DNA of 64,000 nucleotides from Pseudomonas sp. LP_7_YM (GTDB lineage Bacteria > Pseudomonadota > Gammaproteobacteria > Pseudomonadales > Pseudomonadaceae). The stretch spans positions 96,910 through 160,909 of the forward strand of contig NZ_SOCT01000009.1 in assembly GCF_004364435.1 (NCBI RefSeq), in the 5' to 3' direction. The translations under genes and the position numbers were made by a program. Shown here one piece after another: positions 45,179-54,081 of the stretch (positions are counted from its first letter, which is position 1; every line of letters begins with the position of its first letter). The notes under the pieces are model-generated. The model did not search any database and was not told the origin of the DNA. It saw only the letters and a list, made by a program, of their open reading frames with translations.

Positions 45179-45996
45179 TGAGCGGCTTCGAACAGCTGTT
45201 CCCGGGTCGCCTGCCCAAACTGATCATGTTCGATCTGGATGGGACATTGGTCGACTCGGTGCCGGACCTGGCCGCAGCTGTGGATAAAACGCTGGTTCAG
45301 CTCGGACGCCCGCCCGCCGGTATCGACGCCGTGCGCGATTGGGTTGGCAACGGCGTGCGTGTGCTGGTGCGGCGCGCCTTGGCCAACAGCCTCGATCACA
45401 GCGCTGTCGACGAAGCGTCTACCGAGGCGGCGCTGGCGATTTTCATGGAGGCCTACAGCGAGCGTCACGCGCTGACGAAGGTTTATCCTGGCGTGCGTGA
45501 AACCCTCAAATGGCTGCAGAAGCGCGGCGTTGAAATGGCCCTGATCACCAACAAACCGGAGCGCTTCGTTGCGCCGTTGCTAGACGAAATGAAGCTGGGG
45601 CGGTTCTTCCGCTGGATCGTCGGGGGCGACACCTTGCCGCAGCAGAAGCCCGATCCCGCGGCACTGTTCTTCGTGATGAAAATGGCCGGCGCGCCGGGCT
45701 CGCAATCGCTGTTCGTGGGCGATTCGCGCAATGACGTGTTGGCCGCCAAAGCCGCCGGGGTTGCTTGCGTGGCAATGAGCTACGGCTATAACCACGGACG
45801 TCCGATTGCCGAGGAATCTCCGGCGCTGGTGATCGACGATCTGCGCAAATTGATTCCCGGTTGCTTAGATGTTGGGGCTGAGATAACGTTGCCCGACGTC
45901 AAACCCCCCTCCTTTAGAGATTCCATCGTGGTGGTCACTCGCAAACTCTGGATGAAAGTCATCAAGGCCCTGGCCCGCTGGCGTTGGCGCGCCTGA
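45178..45996 (+). CDS. gph: Phosphoglycolate phosphatase Gph, with the trpE leader peptide as its C-terminus
   Basis: Gph removes phosphate from 2-phosphoglycolate. The 272-residue HAD-family protein has the nucleophile motif MFDLDGTLVDS, motif II ALITNKPERF, and motif III/IV KPDPAALFFV with VGDSRNDVLAAKAAG. The last 14 residues (MKVIKALARWRWRA) repeat the peptide found before trpG and look like a Trp attenuator peptide read in frame with Gph. The ATG at 45178 follows the rpe stop directly. trpE starts 70 bases later. Confidence 0.95.
   Translation: MSGFEQLFPGRLPKLIMFDLDGTLVDSVPDLAAAVDKTLVQLGRPPAGIDAVRDWVGNGVRVLVRRALANSLDHSAVDEASTEAALAIFMEAYSERHALTKVYPGVRETLKWLQKRGVEMALITNKPERFVAPLLDEMKLGRFFRWIVGGDTLPQQKPDPAALFFVMKMAGAPGSQSLFVGDSRNDVLAAKAAGVACVAMSYGYNHGRPIAEESPALVIDDLRKLIPGCLDVGAEITLPDVKPPSFRDSIVVVTRKLWMKVIKALARWRWRA
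45952..45996 (+). promoter_or_regulatory. trpE leader peptide (Trp-X-Trp attenuator), in frame with the end of gph
   Basis: MKVIKALARWRWRA has two tryptophans one residue apart near its end and lies 70 bases before trpE. It is nearly the same, in protein and DNA, as the leader before trpG. Attenuation of trpE and trpGDC by leader peptides has been described in Pseudomonas putida. Here it can be translated either by ribosomes finishing gph or from its own ATG, which has no strong ribosome binding site. Confidence 0.75.
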
Positions 45997-46066
45997 CTTG
46001 AATCTGGCCGAACCTGCGGCACGTTTGCACACCTGACCGTTTTACCCTCAGACCACGAGGCTGATC

Positions 46067-47548
46067 ATGACCCGCGAAGAATTCCTGCGCCTGGCCGCTG
46101 AAGGCTATAACCGCATTCCGCTTGCACTCGAAACCATTGCCGACTTCGACACGCCCTTATCGATCTATCTGAAACTGGCCGACGAACCCAATTCCTATCT
46201 GCTGGAGTCGGTACAGGGCGGCGAGAAGTGGGGCCGTTACTCGATCATCGGCCTTCCGTGCCGTACCGTGATGCGTGTGCATGACCACACCGTCAGCGTG
46301 ACCCATGACGGCGTTGAGGTGGAGCGCCTTGAGACCGAAGATCCGCTGGCCTTCGTTGAAGCTTTCAAGGCCCGTTACAACGTGCCGACCGTTGCCGGCC
46401 TGCCGCGCTTCAATGGTGGTCTGGTCGGTTATTTTGGGTATGACTGCGTGCGTTACGTAGAGCCGCGCCTTGGCAAGTGCCCGAATCCTGACCCATTGGG
46501 CGTCCCGGACATTCTGCTGATGGTGTCCGACGCGGTGGTGGTATTCGACAATCTGGCGGGCAAGATGCACGCTATCGTGCTGGTCGATCCCGCGCAGCCG
46601 CAAGCCTACGAAAACGGGCTGGCGCGTCTGCAAGCCCTGATGAAAAAACTGCGTCAGCCGATCGCGCCGCGTCCGGGTCTGGACCTGACCCGACCGCAGG
46701 CGGCCGACCCGGTCTTCCGCTCGAGCTTCACCCAGAGCGACTACGAAAAAGCCGTCGACACCATCAAGGAATACATCCTGGCGGGCGACTGCATGCAGGT
46801 CGTGCCGTCGCAGCGCATGTCCATCGACTTCAAAGCCGCACCCATCGACCTGTATCGCGCGCTGCGCTGCTTCAACCCGACGCCTTACATGTACTTCTTC
46901 AACTTCGGCGACTTCCACGTCGTCGGCAGTTCGCCGGAAGTGCTGGTGCGGGTTGAGGACAACCTGATTACCGTGCGCCCGATTGCCGGCACTCGCCCTC
47001 GCGGCGCGACCGAGGAAGCGGACCGTGCGTTGGAAGTCGATCTGCTGTCCGACGACAAGGAAATCGCCGAGCACTTGATGCTCATCGATCTGGGCCGCAA
47101 TGACACGGGGCGTGTCTCGGAAATCGGTTCGGTGAAATTGACCGAAAAGATGGTGATCGAGCGTTATTCCAACGTGATGCACATCGTCTCCAACGTCACC
47201 GGCCAGCTCAAAAGCGGGCTGACGGCAATGGACGCGCTACGGGCGATTCTCCCGGCGGGCACTTTGTCTGGCGCACCGAAGATTCGAGCGATGGAAATCA
47301 TCGACGAGTTGGAGCCGGTCAAGCGCGGCGTGTACGGCGGCGCGGTGGGTTATCTGGCGTGGAACGGCAACATGGACACCGCGATTGCCATCCGCACGGC
47401 AGTGATCAAGAACGGCGAACTGCACGTCCAGGCGGGCGGCGGCATCGTGGCCGACTCTGTTCCTGCGCTGGAGTGGGAAGAAACGCTGAATAAACGCCGC
47501 GCCATGTTCCGCGCCGTGGCCTTGGCCGAGCAAGCGCCAGAGGCGTGA
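46067..47548 (+). CDS. trpE: Anthranilate synthase component I
   Basis: TrpE makes anthranilate from chorismate, using ammonia supplied by TrpG. The 493-residue protein has the N-terminal feedback-binding region with LLESVQGGEKWGRYSIIG, which includes the serine-rich Trp site, and the chorismate-binding domain: FNPTPYMYFFNFGDFHVVGS, RPIAGTRPRGATEEAD, LIDLGRNDTGRV and GAPKIRAMEII. It is split from trpG by estA and both halves have matching Trp leaders. Confidence 0.97.
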   Translation: MTREEFLRLAAEGYNRIPLALETIADFDTPLSIYLKLADEPNSYLLESVQGGEKWGRYSIIGLPCRTVMRVHDHTVSVTHDGVEVERLETEDPLAFVEAFKARYNVPTVAGLPRFNGGLVGYFGYDCVRYVEPRLGKCPNPDPLGVPDILLMVSDAVVVFDNLAGKMHAIVLVDPAQPQAYENGLARLQALMKKLRQPIAPRPGLDLTRPQAADPVFRSSFTQSDYEKAVDTIKEYILAGDCMQVVPSQRMSIDFKAAPIDLYRALRCFNPTPYMYFFNFGDFHVVGSSPEVLVRVEDNLITVRPIAGTRPRGATEEADRALEVDLLSDDKEIAEHLMLIDLGRNDTGRVSEIGSVKLTEKMVIERYSNVMHIVSNVTGQLKSGLTAMDALRAILPAGTLSGAPKIRAMEIIDELEPVKRGVYGGAVGYLAWNGNMDTAIAIRTAVIKNGELHVQAGGGIVADSVPALEWEETLNKRRAMFRAVALAEQAPEA

Positions 47549-47570
47549 TCGTGGAGGTGGCGCTGGTTCC

Positions 47571-47656
47571 CTGTAGGTGCGAGTTCATTCGCGAAGGATG
47601 GACCAGACGATGAAGATGCATCGCTGGACGGCCAATCGCGAATAAATTCACTCCTC
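47571..47656. repeat. REP doublet (REPIN-like) between trpE and estA
   Basis: GTAGGTGCGAGTTCATTCGCGAA (within 47573-47595) and the inverted arm TCGCGAATAAATTCACTCC (47635-47653) face each other about 40 bases apart. Both match the short palindromic REP elements scattered between genes in fluorescent pseudomonads, moved by RAYT transposases. No transposase is present here. Confidence 0.75.
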
Positions 47657-47664
47657 AGAGAGAT

Positions 47665-47698
47665 CTCGGCCTGACGACGGATTCATCGTCAGGCCGAG
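47665..47698. terminator. Hairpin between convergent trpE and estA
   Basis: CTCGGCCTGACGA and TCGTCAGGCCGAG form a perfect 13-bp stem with an 8-base loop, 18 bases beyond the estA stop and 117 beyond trpE. It probably ends one or both converging transcripts, though no strong T run is seen. Confidence 0.65.
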
Positions 47699-47716
47699 TC
47701 ATCCACAATATTCGCG

Positions 47717-49654
47717 CTAGAAATCCAGACTCAGTGCCAGATTCACCCCCTGCTGCGTGACTGCGTCGTTCTTGCGCCAGTTGTAACCCGCCCGCAGAGT
47801 CAGGTCCGGTGCCAGCTTTTGACTCAAGCCCACACTCGCCCGATTCAAACTGCGTTGCGGCTCATAACCCTGCAGAGTGAAATCCACCCCTGGCACGCTG
47901 TTCAGCGCGATGGTTACGTCTTGCTGGTCGGTATCGAACTCCCGCTCGTGGGCTACTTCACCAAACAGTTGGGTCTGCGGCGTGATAGCGAATTTACCCT
48001 GCAAGCCCGCGCCCAGCCGTTTTGACCTGCGGGTCTGATCTTCATAGTTCAGCGCGGTGGAGCGGGTGCTGTTTTCCGAATAGCCATCGACCTCGGCGCG
48101 GGAATAATCGGCGCTGATGAATGGCGAGAAATGCCAGCGGTTGGTTTGCTCGGCAAGATCGAAGCCCAACCGACCGCTGAGCGCCCACACATTGCCGTCG
48201 GTGTTGCCTTTCTCTGCGCCTTCGCTGATGCCCAGAGCGAACTTGCGCTTGAGGCTGTCGTAGTCCAGCTTTCCACCCGATACCGCCAGATCGGCCCACC
48301 AGTGATTCGCATGAAACTGCACGAATGCCGTTGCGATATAACTGTTGAGTTTGTAATCCGAATCTCGTGGTCCCGCTTCCAGCGTTTGTCGATAAGCCCC
48401 GGCCACCAGCCCTGCACGCCAGTCTTCGGCGAAACGGTAGCTGCCACCGAGGGTCAGGTTATAGCCATGACCGTCAGCGCTTGCGGAATTGCTTTGCGAA
48501 TCGAAGTCCATCTTCTGACCGCCGCCCGCGACGATGGCGCGCCACTCTCCGATGTTCTGCCAATTGCCCCAATCGGCAAGCCACTGACCACGAAGCTCAT
48601 CTTGCTGAGCGCGCAAGGTGCCGTTGGCCATCTCCGGCAGCAGGGTGATTTCCCATGGTGCGGAAAGAATCGAGTAGCCATAGTCGGCAATCAGGCGCTG
48701 ACCAGCGACGGTAGGGTGCACACCATCGTTGAACAGCAATTTGGTCGGGTCGGGCGTGCTGCCGTTGATCCCATACACGCTGTTGGCGGTGCAGCTGTTG
48801 CCGCTGAAGCAGGTGCCTGTGAGATTCTGATTGGCAGCGAGGCCGAAACGCGCCGGATCATCGAGAACGTCATGAATAAGGCCTGGGACGTTCAAAGGAA
48901 TGACCTCAGCATCGATCTGCCCCAGCCGATTGACCAGTTGTTGATTGAACACGCCGCTGAGCAGCGTGGACGGGATTTGCAGAGGTGTCCCGGAAACAGC
49001 AGGCGTTTGGCCAATGTCGGGCAGCAACCAGACCATGATGTAACGCGCTCCGGTCTGCGACAGCGCCTGCGCGCCGGCTGCAAGGTTGTTGGCGGCGCCC
49101 ACCGCTTGCTGCGCGCTCAACACCCGGCCTTGCAGAAAGTCGTTTCCTCCACCGGTCAGGTAGTACAAGGCGTTCGGGTCAGCGCGGAAATTGTTTTCCA
49201 GCAGATAGCCTGGTCGGGTGCGCAAAACAGTCGTGACCCCTGTGGCACTGTCGGTGTTCGCCACTTGCGACTGCGTGGTGATGGCCGCAAGGATCTGGTC
49301 CGTGCGATCCCCTCCGACCGCCCAGTTGTTGCCGTCGGCCAGGCCTTGGGCAGCATGCACCGGCGAGGTCGAGGCCTGCAAGTCAGCGGGGGCGACGCCG
49401 AGCATGCCGCCCAGCAATGTCGATGAGTTCAGGCCGTAGAGCTCGCCGCTGCCGTTCAGATAGGTCGGGCCGGTGCGGTTGGTGAAGCGTAGCGTCGCAC
49501 CGGCAGGCCCGCCCGCGTCGGGAAACTGGCCGGCATCGGCAAGGCTGTCGCCGAAGACGATCATGGTCGAGTAGGGAGCGGCCGCCGCAGCCGTTGAGCA
49601 CGCGAAAGAGAGCAGGCCAACTGCGAACGGCCAGCACAGAGTTGCTTTGAGCAT
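47717..49654 (-). CDS. estA: Autotransporter GDSL esterase EstA
   Basis: EstA is a surface esterase held in the outer membrane by its own beta-barrel; in P. aeruginosa it affects rhamnolipid production and motility. The 645-residue protein has a signal peptide (LCWPFAVGLLSFACSTAAAA), the SGNH hydrolase blocks FGDSLADAG, GGGNDFLQG and DGVHPTVAG, and a C-terminal autotransporter barrel of about 270 residues ending ALSLDF with a terminal phenylalanine. The ATG at 49654 has AAGGAT upstream. It sits alone between trpE and trpG. Confidence 0.95.
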   Translation of the reverse strand: MLKATLCWPFAVGLLSFACSTAAAAAPYSTMIVFGDSLADAGQFPDAGGPAGATLRFTNRTGPTYLNGSGELYGLNSSTLLGGMLGVAPADLQASTSPVHAAQGLADGNNWAVGGDRTDQILAAITTQSQVANTDSATGVTTVLRTRPGYLLENNFRADPNALYYLTGGGNDFLQGRVLSAQQAVGAANNLAAGAQALSQTGARYIMVWLLPDIGQTPAVSGTPLQIPSTLLSGVFNQQLVNRLGQIDAEVIPLNVPGLIHDVLDDPARFGLAANQNLTGTCFSGNSCTANSVYGINGSTPDPTKLLFNDGVHPTVAGQRLIADYGYSILSAPWEITLLPEMANGTLRAQQDELRGQWLADWGNWQNIGEWRAIVAGGGQKMDFDSQSNSASADGHGYNLTLGGSYRFAEDWRAGLVAGAYRQTLEAGPRDSDYKLNSYIATAFVQFHANHWWADLAVSGGKLDYDSLKRKFALGISEGAEKGNTDGNVWALSGRLGFDLAEQTNRWHFSPFISADYSRAEVDGYSENSTRSTALNYEDQTRRSKRLGAGLQGKFAITPQTQLFGEVAHEREFDTDQQDVTIALNSVPGVDFTLQGYEPQRSLNRASVGLSQKLAPDLTLRAGYNWRKNDAVTQQGVNLALSLDF

Positions 49655-49846
49655 GGAGAGATCCTTTCTTGTTTTGTATTGCCGTACCGGAAGGTAGCAG
49701 CCTCGATACACGTCGGCATGTCACGGATCAATTGGCTGCGCCATTGTGTACCGGTCTGGCGGAGTAGATCTGCACCTTGTCACCCGCCAACTGCCGCCAA
49801 CTGCCGCCAAATGCCCTCGCACAGCGGTCACCCGGGCACTACGATA

Positions 49847-49875
49847 TTGCGCCACATGCGGCGGTACGCTACTGT
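49847..49875 (+). promoter_or_regulatory. Sigma-70-like promoter for the trpG leader and trpGDC
   Basis: TTGCGC (49847-49852), 17-base spacer, TACTGT (49870-49875). Transcription would start about 49882, a few bases before the longer leader ORF. Upstream, 49781-49810 has a 10-bp direct repeat (CTGCCGCCAA) without known meaning. Confidence 0.45.
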
Positions 49876-49885
49876 GCGGCAACGT

Positions 49886-49972
49886 ATGAACGAGACCTTC
49901 CCTGTGTCGATTGTCAGCAGCTTCTTGATGCGTGTTATCAAGGCTCACGCCCGTTGGCGTTGGCGCGCCTGA
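49886..49972 (+). promoter_or_regulatory. trpGDC leader peptide (Trp-X-Trp attenuator)
   Basis: A 28-codon frame starting MNETFPVSIVSSFLMRVIKA and ending HARWRWRA; a shorter reading starts at the inner ATG (49928). The last 12 codons are nearly identical to the end of gph before trpE. Stalling at the paired Trp codons would report tryptophan supply. A small hairpin (CCGGC-CAT-GCCGG, about 49983-49996) and 160 bases of leader separate it from trpG; I cannot point to a definite terminator. Confidence 0.7.
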
Positions 49973-50133
49973 CTATTTCCCTGCCGGCCATGCCGGACCT
50001 GTATTGATATGCCTTCTCAAGCCACGGTTTAGCGCCGTCTCGCCGGACTCCCTCCTGCGACCCATCGGCGCAATTGTGGGCATGAAACGGAAGGCCTCGT
50101 TAGAAGTCAGTAATTCAAAAGGTTAAGCACAAA

Positions 50134-50733
50134 ATGCTGCTGATGATCGATAACTATGACTCTTTCACCTACAACGTCGTGCAGTACCTGGGCGAGTTGG
50201 GCGCCGACGTCAAAGTGATTCGTAACGATGAGATGACCGTCGCCGAAATCGAGGCCCTGAAACCCGAGCGCATTGTGGTTTCCCCTGGGCCATGCACGCC
50301 GAACGAAGCCGGTGTGTCCATCGACGTGATCAAGCATTTCGCTGGCAAGCTGCCGGTGCTGGGCGTGTGCCTGGGCCATCAGTCTATTGGCCAGGCGTTC
50401 GGTGGCGATGTGGTACGCGCCCGCCAGGTGATGCACGGCAAGACCAGCGAGCTGATCCATGAAGACAAAGGCGTTTTCGAAGGGTTGAATCATCCGTTGA
50501 CGGTGACCCGCTATCACTCGCTGGTGGTCAAGCGCGAAACGTTGCCCGATTGCCTGGAAATGACCGCATGGACTCAGCTCGAAGACGGCTCGGTCGATGA
50601 AATCATGGGCCTGCGTCACAAGACATTGAATGTCGAGGGCGTGCAATTTCACCCCGAGTCGATTCTCTCCGAGCAGGGCCACGAGCTGTTCGCCAACTTC
50701 CTCAAGCAGACCGGCGGCACTCGTCAGGGTTAA
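50134..50733 (+). CDS. trpG: Anthranilate synthase component II (glutamine amidotransferase)
   Basis: TrpG releases ammonia from glutamine for TrpE. The 199-residue class I amidotransferase has MLLMIDNYDSFTYNVVQYL, the nucleophile elbow GVCLGHQSIG (Cys), and the His/Glu pair in GVQFHPESILSE. It is first in trpGDC, 12 bases before trpD. In many pseudomonads the same subunit can also serve p-aminobenzoate synthesis. Confidence 0.97.
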   Translation: MLLMIDNYDSFTYNVVQYLGELGADVKVIRNDEMTVAEIEALKPERIVVSPGPCTPNEAGVSIDVIKHFAGKLPVLGVCLGHQSIGQAFGGDVVRARQVMHGKTSELIHEDKGVFEGLNHPLTVTRYHSLVVKRETLPDCLEMTAWTQLEDGSVDEIMGLRHKTLNVEGVQFHPESILSEQGHELFANFLKQTGGTRQG

Positions 50734-50745
50734 GGGCACTTCGAT

Positions 50746-51801
50746 ATGGCAATGGATATCAAGACGGCGCTGGGCCGGGTTGTGAATCAACTGGACCTGA
50801 GCACCGACGAAATGCGTGACGTCATGCGTGAAATCATGACCGGCCAATGCACGCAGGCGCAGATTGGCGCGTTCCTGATGGGCATGCGCATGAAGAGCGA
50901 GACGATCGACGAGATTGTCGGTGCTGTGTCGGTCATGCGCGAGCTGGCCGATCAGGTCGAACTCAATACCCTGGACCGGGTTGTAGACATCGTCGGCACC
51001 GGCGGCGACGGCGCGAACATCTTCAACGTATCCACAGCGGCCTCGTTGGTCATCGCGGCGGCGGGTTGCACGGTGGCCAAGCACGGCAACCGCGCGGTTT
51101 CCGGCAAAAGTGGCAGTGCCGATCTGCTCGAAGCGGCGGGGGTGTATCTGAACCTGACGCCGGTGCAGGTGGCGCGCTGCATCGACAGCGTTGGCATCGG
51201 CTTTATGTTTGCCCAGACCCACCATCAGGCCATGAAACACGCTGCAGGCCCGCGCAAGGATCTGGGGCTGCGCACCCTGTTCAATATGCTCGGTCCGCTG
51301 ACCAACCCGGCGGGCGTGAAGCACCAGGTGGTCGGTGTATTCAATCAGGCCCTGTGCCGTCCGCTGGCTGAGGTCTTACTGCGTCTGGGCAGCAAACACG
51401 TATTGGTGGTTCATTCCCAGGACGGTCTGGACGAATTCAGCCTGGCCGCGCCAACGTTCGTCGCGGAACTGAAGAATGGCGAGGTCACCGAGTATTGGGT
51501 ACAGCCGGAAGACCTGGGCATGAAGAGCCAGAGCCTGTTCGGTCTGGTGGTCGACAGCCCGCAGCAATCCCTGGAGTTGATTCGCGACGCGCTGGGTCGC
51601 CGCAAGACCGAGAACGGTCAGAAGGCTGCCGAAATGATCGTGCTCAACGCCGGCGCCGCGCTCTATGCTGCTGACCACGCTTCGACGTTGAAAGAAGGCG
51701 TGGAACTGGCTCACGATGCACTGCATACCGGTCTGGCTCGCGAGAAGCTGGAAGAGTTGGGTGCCTTTACGGCGGTATTCAAACAGGAGAATGAAGGATG
51801 A
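50746..51801 (+). CDS. trpD: Anthranilate phosphoribosyltransferase
   Basis: TrpD joins anthranilate with phosphoribosyl pyrophosphate. The 351-residue protein has MRDVMREIMTGQCTQAQIGA, the PRPP-binding IVGTGGDGANIFNVST, AKHGNRAVSGKSGSADLLEA and FNMLGPLTNPA. A second ATG lies two codons in, so the N-terminus may be two residues shorter. Its end overlaps trpC by four bases (ATGA). Confidence 0.97.
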   Translation: MAMDIKTALGRVVNQLDLSTDEMRDVMREIMTGQCTQAQIGAFLMGMRMKSETIDEIVGAVSVMRELADQVELNTLDRVVDIVGTGGDGANIFNVSTAASLVIAAAGCTVAKHGNRAVSGKSGSADLLEAAGVYLNLTPVQVARCIDSVGIGFMFAQTHHQAMKHAAGPRKDLGLRTLFNMLGPLTNPAGVKHQVVGVFNQALCRPLAEVLLRLGSKHVLVVHSQDGLDEFSLAAPTFVAELKNGEVTEYWVQPEDLGMKSQSLFGLVVDSPQQSLELIRDALGRRKTENGQKAAEMIVLNAGAALYAADHASTLKEGVELAHDALHTGLAREKLEELGAFTAVFKQENEG

Positions 51802-52637
51802 GTGTGCCGACGGTACTGGAAAAGATTCTGGCCCGTAAGGCCCAAGAGGTCGCTGCGCGCCGCGCCAGCGTCAGCTTGTCCGAACTTCAAGCCCTGGTTG
51901 CCGCCGCCGACACGCCACGCGGTTTTGCGCTGGCACTGATCAATCAGGCCAAGCGCAAGCAACCGGCAGTGATTGCCGAGATCAAGAAGGCCTCGCCCAG
52001 CAAGGGGGTGATTCGCGAAAACTTCCATCCTGCCGAGATTGCCAAGAGTTATGAGGCGGGCGGGGCGACCTGCCTGTCCGTGCTGACCGACATCGATTTC
52101 TTCCAGGGTGCCGACGCGTATCTGAAAGAGGCCCGTGGCGCTTGCAAATTGCCGGTGATCCGCAAGGACTTCATGATCGATCCCTATCAGGTCATCGAGG
52201 CCCGCGCGCTGGGCGCCGATTGCATTTTGCTGATCGTCTCGGCGCTGGACGACGTGCAGATGGCCGAACTGGCCGCCGTCGCCAAAGCCAATAAGCTCGA
52301 TGTGCTGGTCGAAGTCCACGACGGCGAGGAACTGGAGCGTGCACTCAAGACCCTCGATACGCCGCTGGTGGGCATCAATAATCGTAACCTGCACACCTTT
52401 GAAGTGAGTCTGGACACCACACTGGACCTGCTGCCACGTATTCCAAGCGATCGTCTGGTGATCACCGAAAGCGGCATTCTCAACCGTGCCGATGTCGAGT
52501 TGATGGAAATCAGCGAAGTGTATTCGTTCCTGGTCGGCGAAGCGTTCATGCGCGCCGAAAAACCGGGCGTGGAATTGCAGCGCCTGTTCTTCCCGGAGAA
52601 GGGACCGGCCGCGATCAAAGCCAGCACGCTGGATTGA
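51798..52637 (+). CDS. trpC: Indole-3-glycerol phosphate synthase
   Basis: TrpC closes the indole ring from CdRP. The 279-residue barrel protein has the catalytic stretches VIAEIKKASPSKGVIRE, KDFMIDPYQVIEARALGAD, EVHDGEELERAL, VGINNRNLHTFEV and VITESGIL. It is coupled to trpD by an ATGA overlap. No fused TrpF is present, as in other pseudomonads. Confidence 0.97.
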   Translation: MSVPTVLEKILARKAQEVAARRASVSLSELQALVAAADTPRGFALALINQAKRKQPAVIAEIKKASPSKGVIRENFHPAEIAKSYEAGGATCLSVLTDIDFFQGADAYLKEARGACKLPVIRKDFMIDPYQVIEARALGADCILLIVSALDDVQMAELAAVAKANKLDVLVEVHDGEELERALKTLDTPLVGINNRNLHTFEVSLDTTLDLLPRIPSDRLVITESGILNRADVELMEISEVYSFLVGEAFMRAEKPGVELQRLFFPEKGPAAIKASTLD

Positions 52638-52734
52638 TGTGGCCGCGCTAGCAGCTCGGCTTGCTGGCGCAGGTTTGCGCATCGGCGTCGACAGCAAGCC
52701 AATTCCTGTAGATGAGTCTCCACGAGGATTGCGC

Positions 52735-53430
52735 ATGACCACACCGATAATCGACATTTGCGTTGAAGCGGGCCTCAAGGCCGAGCAGGACGTGTTGGCC
52801 GCAGTCTGCGCCGGGGATGCCGATTACGGATTACTGTTCTGGCGACCCCGCGATCATGCGCTGGTCATGCCGCGTCGTCTCAGTCGCCTTGCGGGCTTCA
52901 CCGAAGCCAGTGAAGCGCTGGCCGACATGGGGTGGCCGGTACTGCTGCGTGAAAGCGGTGGTGAGCCGGTACCGCAATCGCCAGCCACTGTAAACGTGGC
53001 GCTGGTCTACGTTCAGCCCAAGACGGATCCGGACCGCGACCGCATCGAAAACGCCTACCTGCGTCTGTGCCAGCCCATGCTCGATGTGTTGAGCGAACTG
53101 GGCGGCGTTGCGTCTTTGGGGGCGGTAGAAGGAGCGTTCTGCGACGGCCGCTTCAACGTCAATCTCGATGGCCGCAAGATGGTCGGCACCGCTCAGCGCT
53201 GGCGGCAGAGTCAAGGTGGACAGAGGCCGGTGGTATTGGCCCATGGGGCGATGTTGCTGGAGGACGAGCGGGCCAACATGGTAAATGCCGTTAACCGCTT
53301 CAATCAGATGTGTGATCTGCAGCAGCGCTGCCACGCGAACAGTCATATTGCGCTGCATGAATCGTTCGCTGCACCGGACTTTCTCGAACGGTTGGCCGAA
53401 CGCTACGCCTGCGTTTTCGCTCAGCTGTAG
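52735..53430 (+). CDS. Lipoate-protein ligase A-like protein
   Basis: A 231-residue protein of the biotin/lipoate ligase fold. It has GDADYGLLFWRPRDHALVMPRR, corresponding to the substrate loop, and GAFCDGRFNVNLDGRKMVGTAQRW with the conserved lysine of the family. It is shorter than full LplA, lacking the C-terminal accessory domain, so its ligase activity is not assured; octanoyl or lipoyl transfer is possible. The ATG at 52735 has CGAGG upstream. It lies 97 bases after trpC and converges on vfr with only a six-base gap. Confidence 0.75.
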   Translation: MTTPIIDICVEAGLKAEQDVLAAVCAGDADYGLLFWRPRDHALVMPRRLSRLAGFTEASEALADMGWPVLLRESGGEPVPQSPATVNVALVYVQPKTDPDRDRIENAYLRLCQPMLDVLSELGGVASLGAVEGAFCDGRFNVNLDGRKMVGTAQRWRQSQGGQRPVVLAHGAMLLEDERANMVNAVNRFNQMCDLQQRCHANSHIALHESFAAPDFLERLAERYACVFAQL

Positions 53431-53436
53431 TCGTTG

Positions 53437-54081
53437 CTAGCGTGTGCCGAACACCACCATGGTCTTGCCGCGCACGTGAACCAGCTTCTGTTCTTCCAGC
53501 GACTTGAGCACACGTCCCACCATTTCCCGTGAGCAACCCACGATTCGGCCGATTTCCTGCCGCGTGATCTTGATCTGCATACCGTCCGGGTGCGTCATGG
53601 CGTCTGGTTGCTTGCACAGGTCCAGCAGGCTACGGGCGACTCGTCCGGTCACATCGAGAAACGCCAGATCGCCCACCTTGCGCGTGGTATTGCGCAGACG
53701 CTCAGCGATCTGGCCACCCAGCGTATACATCAGCTCGGGATCGTGCTGACTCAGCTCGCGGAATTTGGCATAGCTGATCTCGGCCACTTCGCATTCGGTC
53801 TTAGCACGCACCCAGGCGCTGCGCTGCGGGTCGGAGTTGGTTTGCTGGAAGAGCCCCAGTTCGCCAAAGAAGTCACCACTATTGAGGTAGGCGACAATCA
53901 TCTCGCGGCCATCGGTGTCTTCGATCAAAATCGTCACCGAACCCTTGATGATCAGGTACAGCGACTCGGATTGCTCGCCTGCACAAATGATGTTGCTCTT
54001 GGCGGCGCAACGCTTTCTTTGTGCATGGGGGAGAAGCTTATCGATCAGCTTTACTGTGTTCGGTGGAGTCATGGTAACCAT
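53437..54081 (-). CDS. vfr: cAMP-responsive regulator Vfr (CRP homologue)
   Basis: Vfr is the Pseudomonas CRP homologue, controlling virulence and motility genes. The 214-residue protein has the cyclic-nucleotide domain with LYLIIKGSVTILIEDTDGREMIV, the cAMP-binding FFGELGLFQQ plus RSAWVRAKTECEVAEI, a dimer helix and the C-terminal helix-turn-helix ITRQEIGRIVGCSREMVGRVL. Start and length match Vfr. It is divergent from the OsmC-like gene. Confidence 0.96.
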   Translation of the reverse strand: MVTMTPPNTVKLIDKLLPHAQRKRCAAKSNIICAGEQSESLYLIIKGSVTILIEDTDGREMIVAYLNSGDFFGELGLFQQTNSDPQRSAWVRAKTECEVAEISYAKFRELSQHDPELMYTLGGQIAERLRNTTRKVGDLAFLDVTGRVARSLLDLCKQPDAMTHPDGMQIKITRQEIGRIVGCSREMVGRVLKSLEEQKLVHVRGKTMVVFGTR

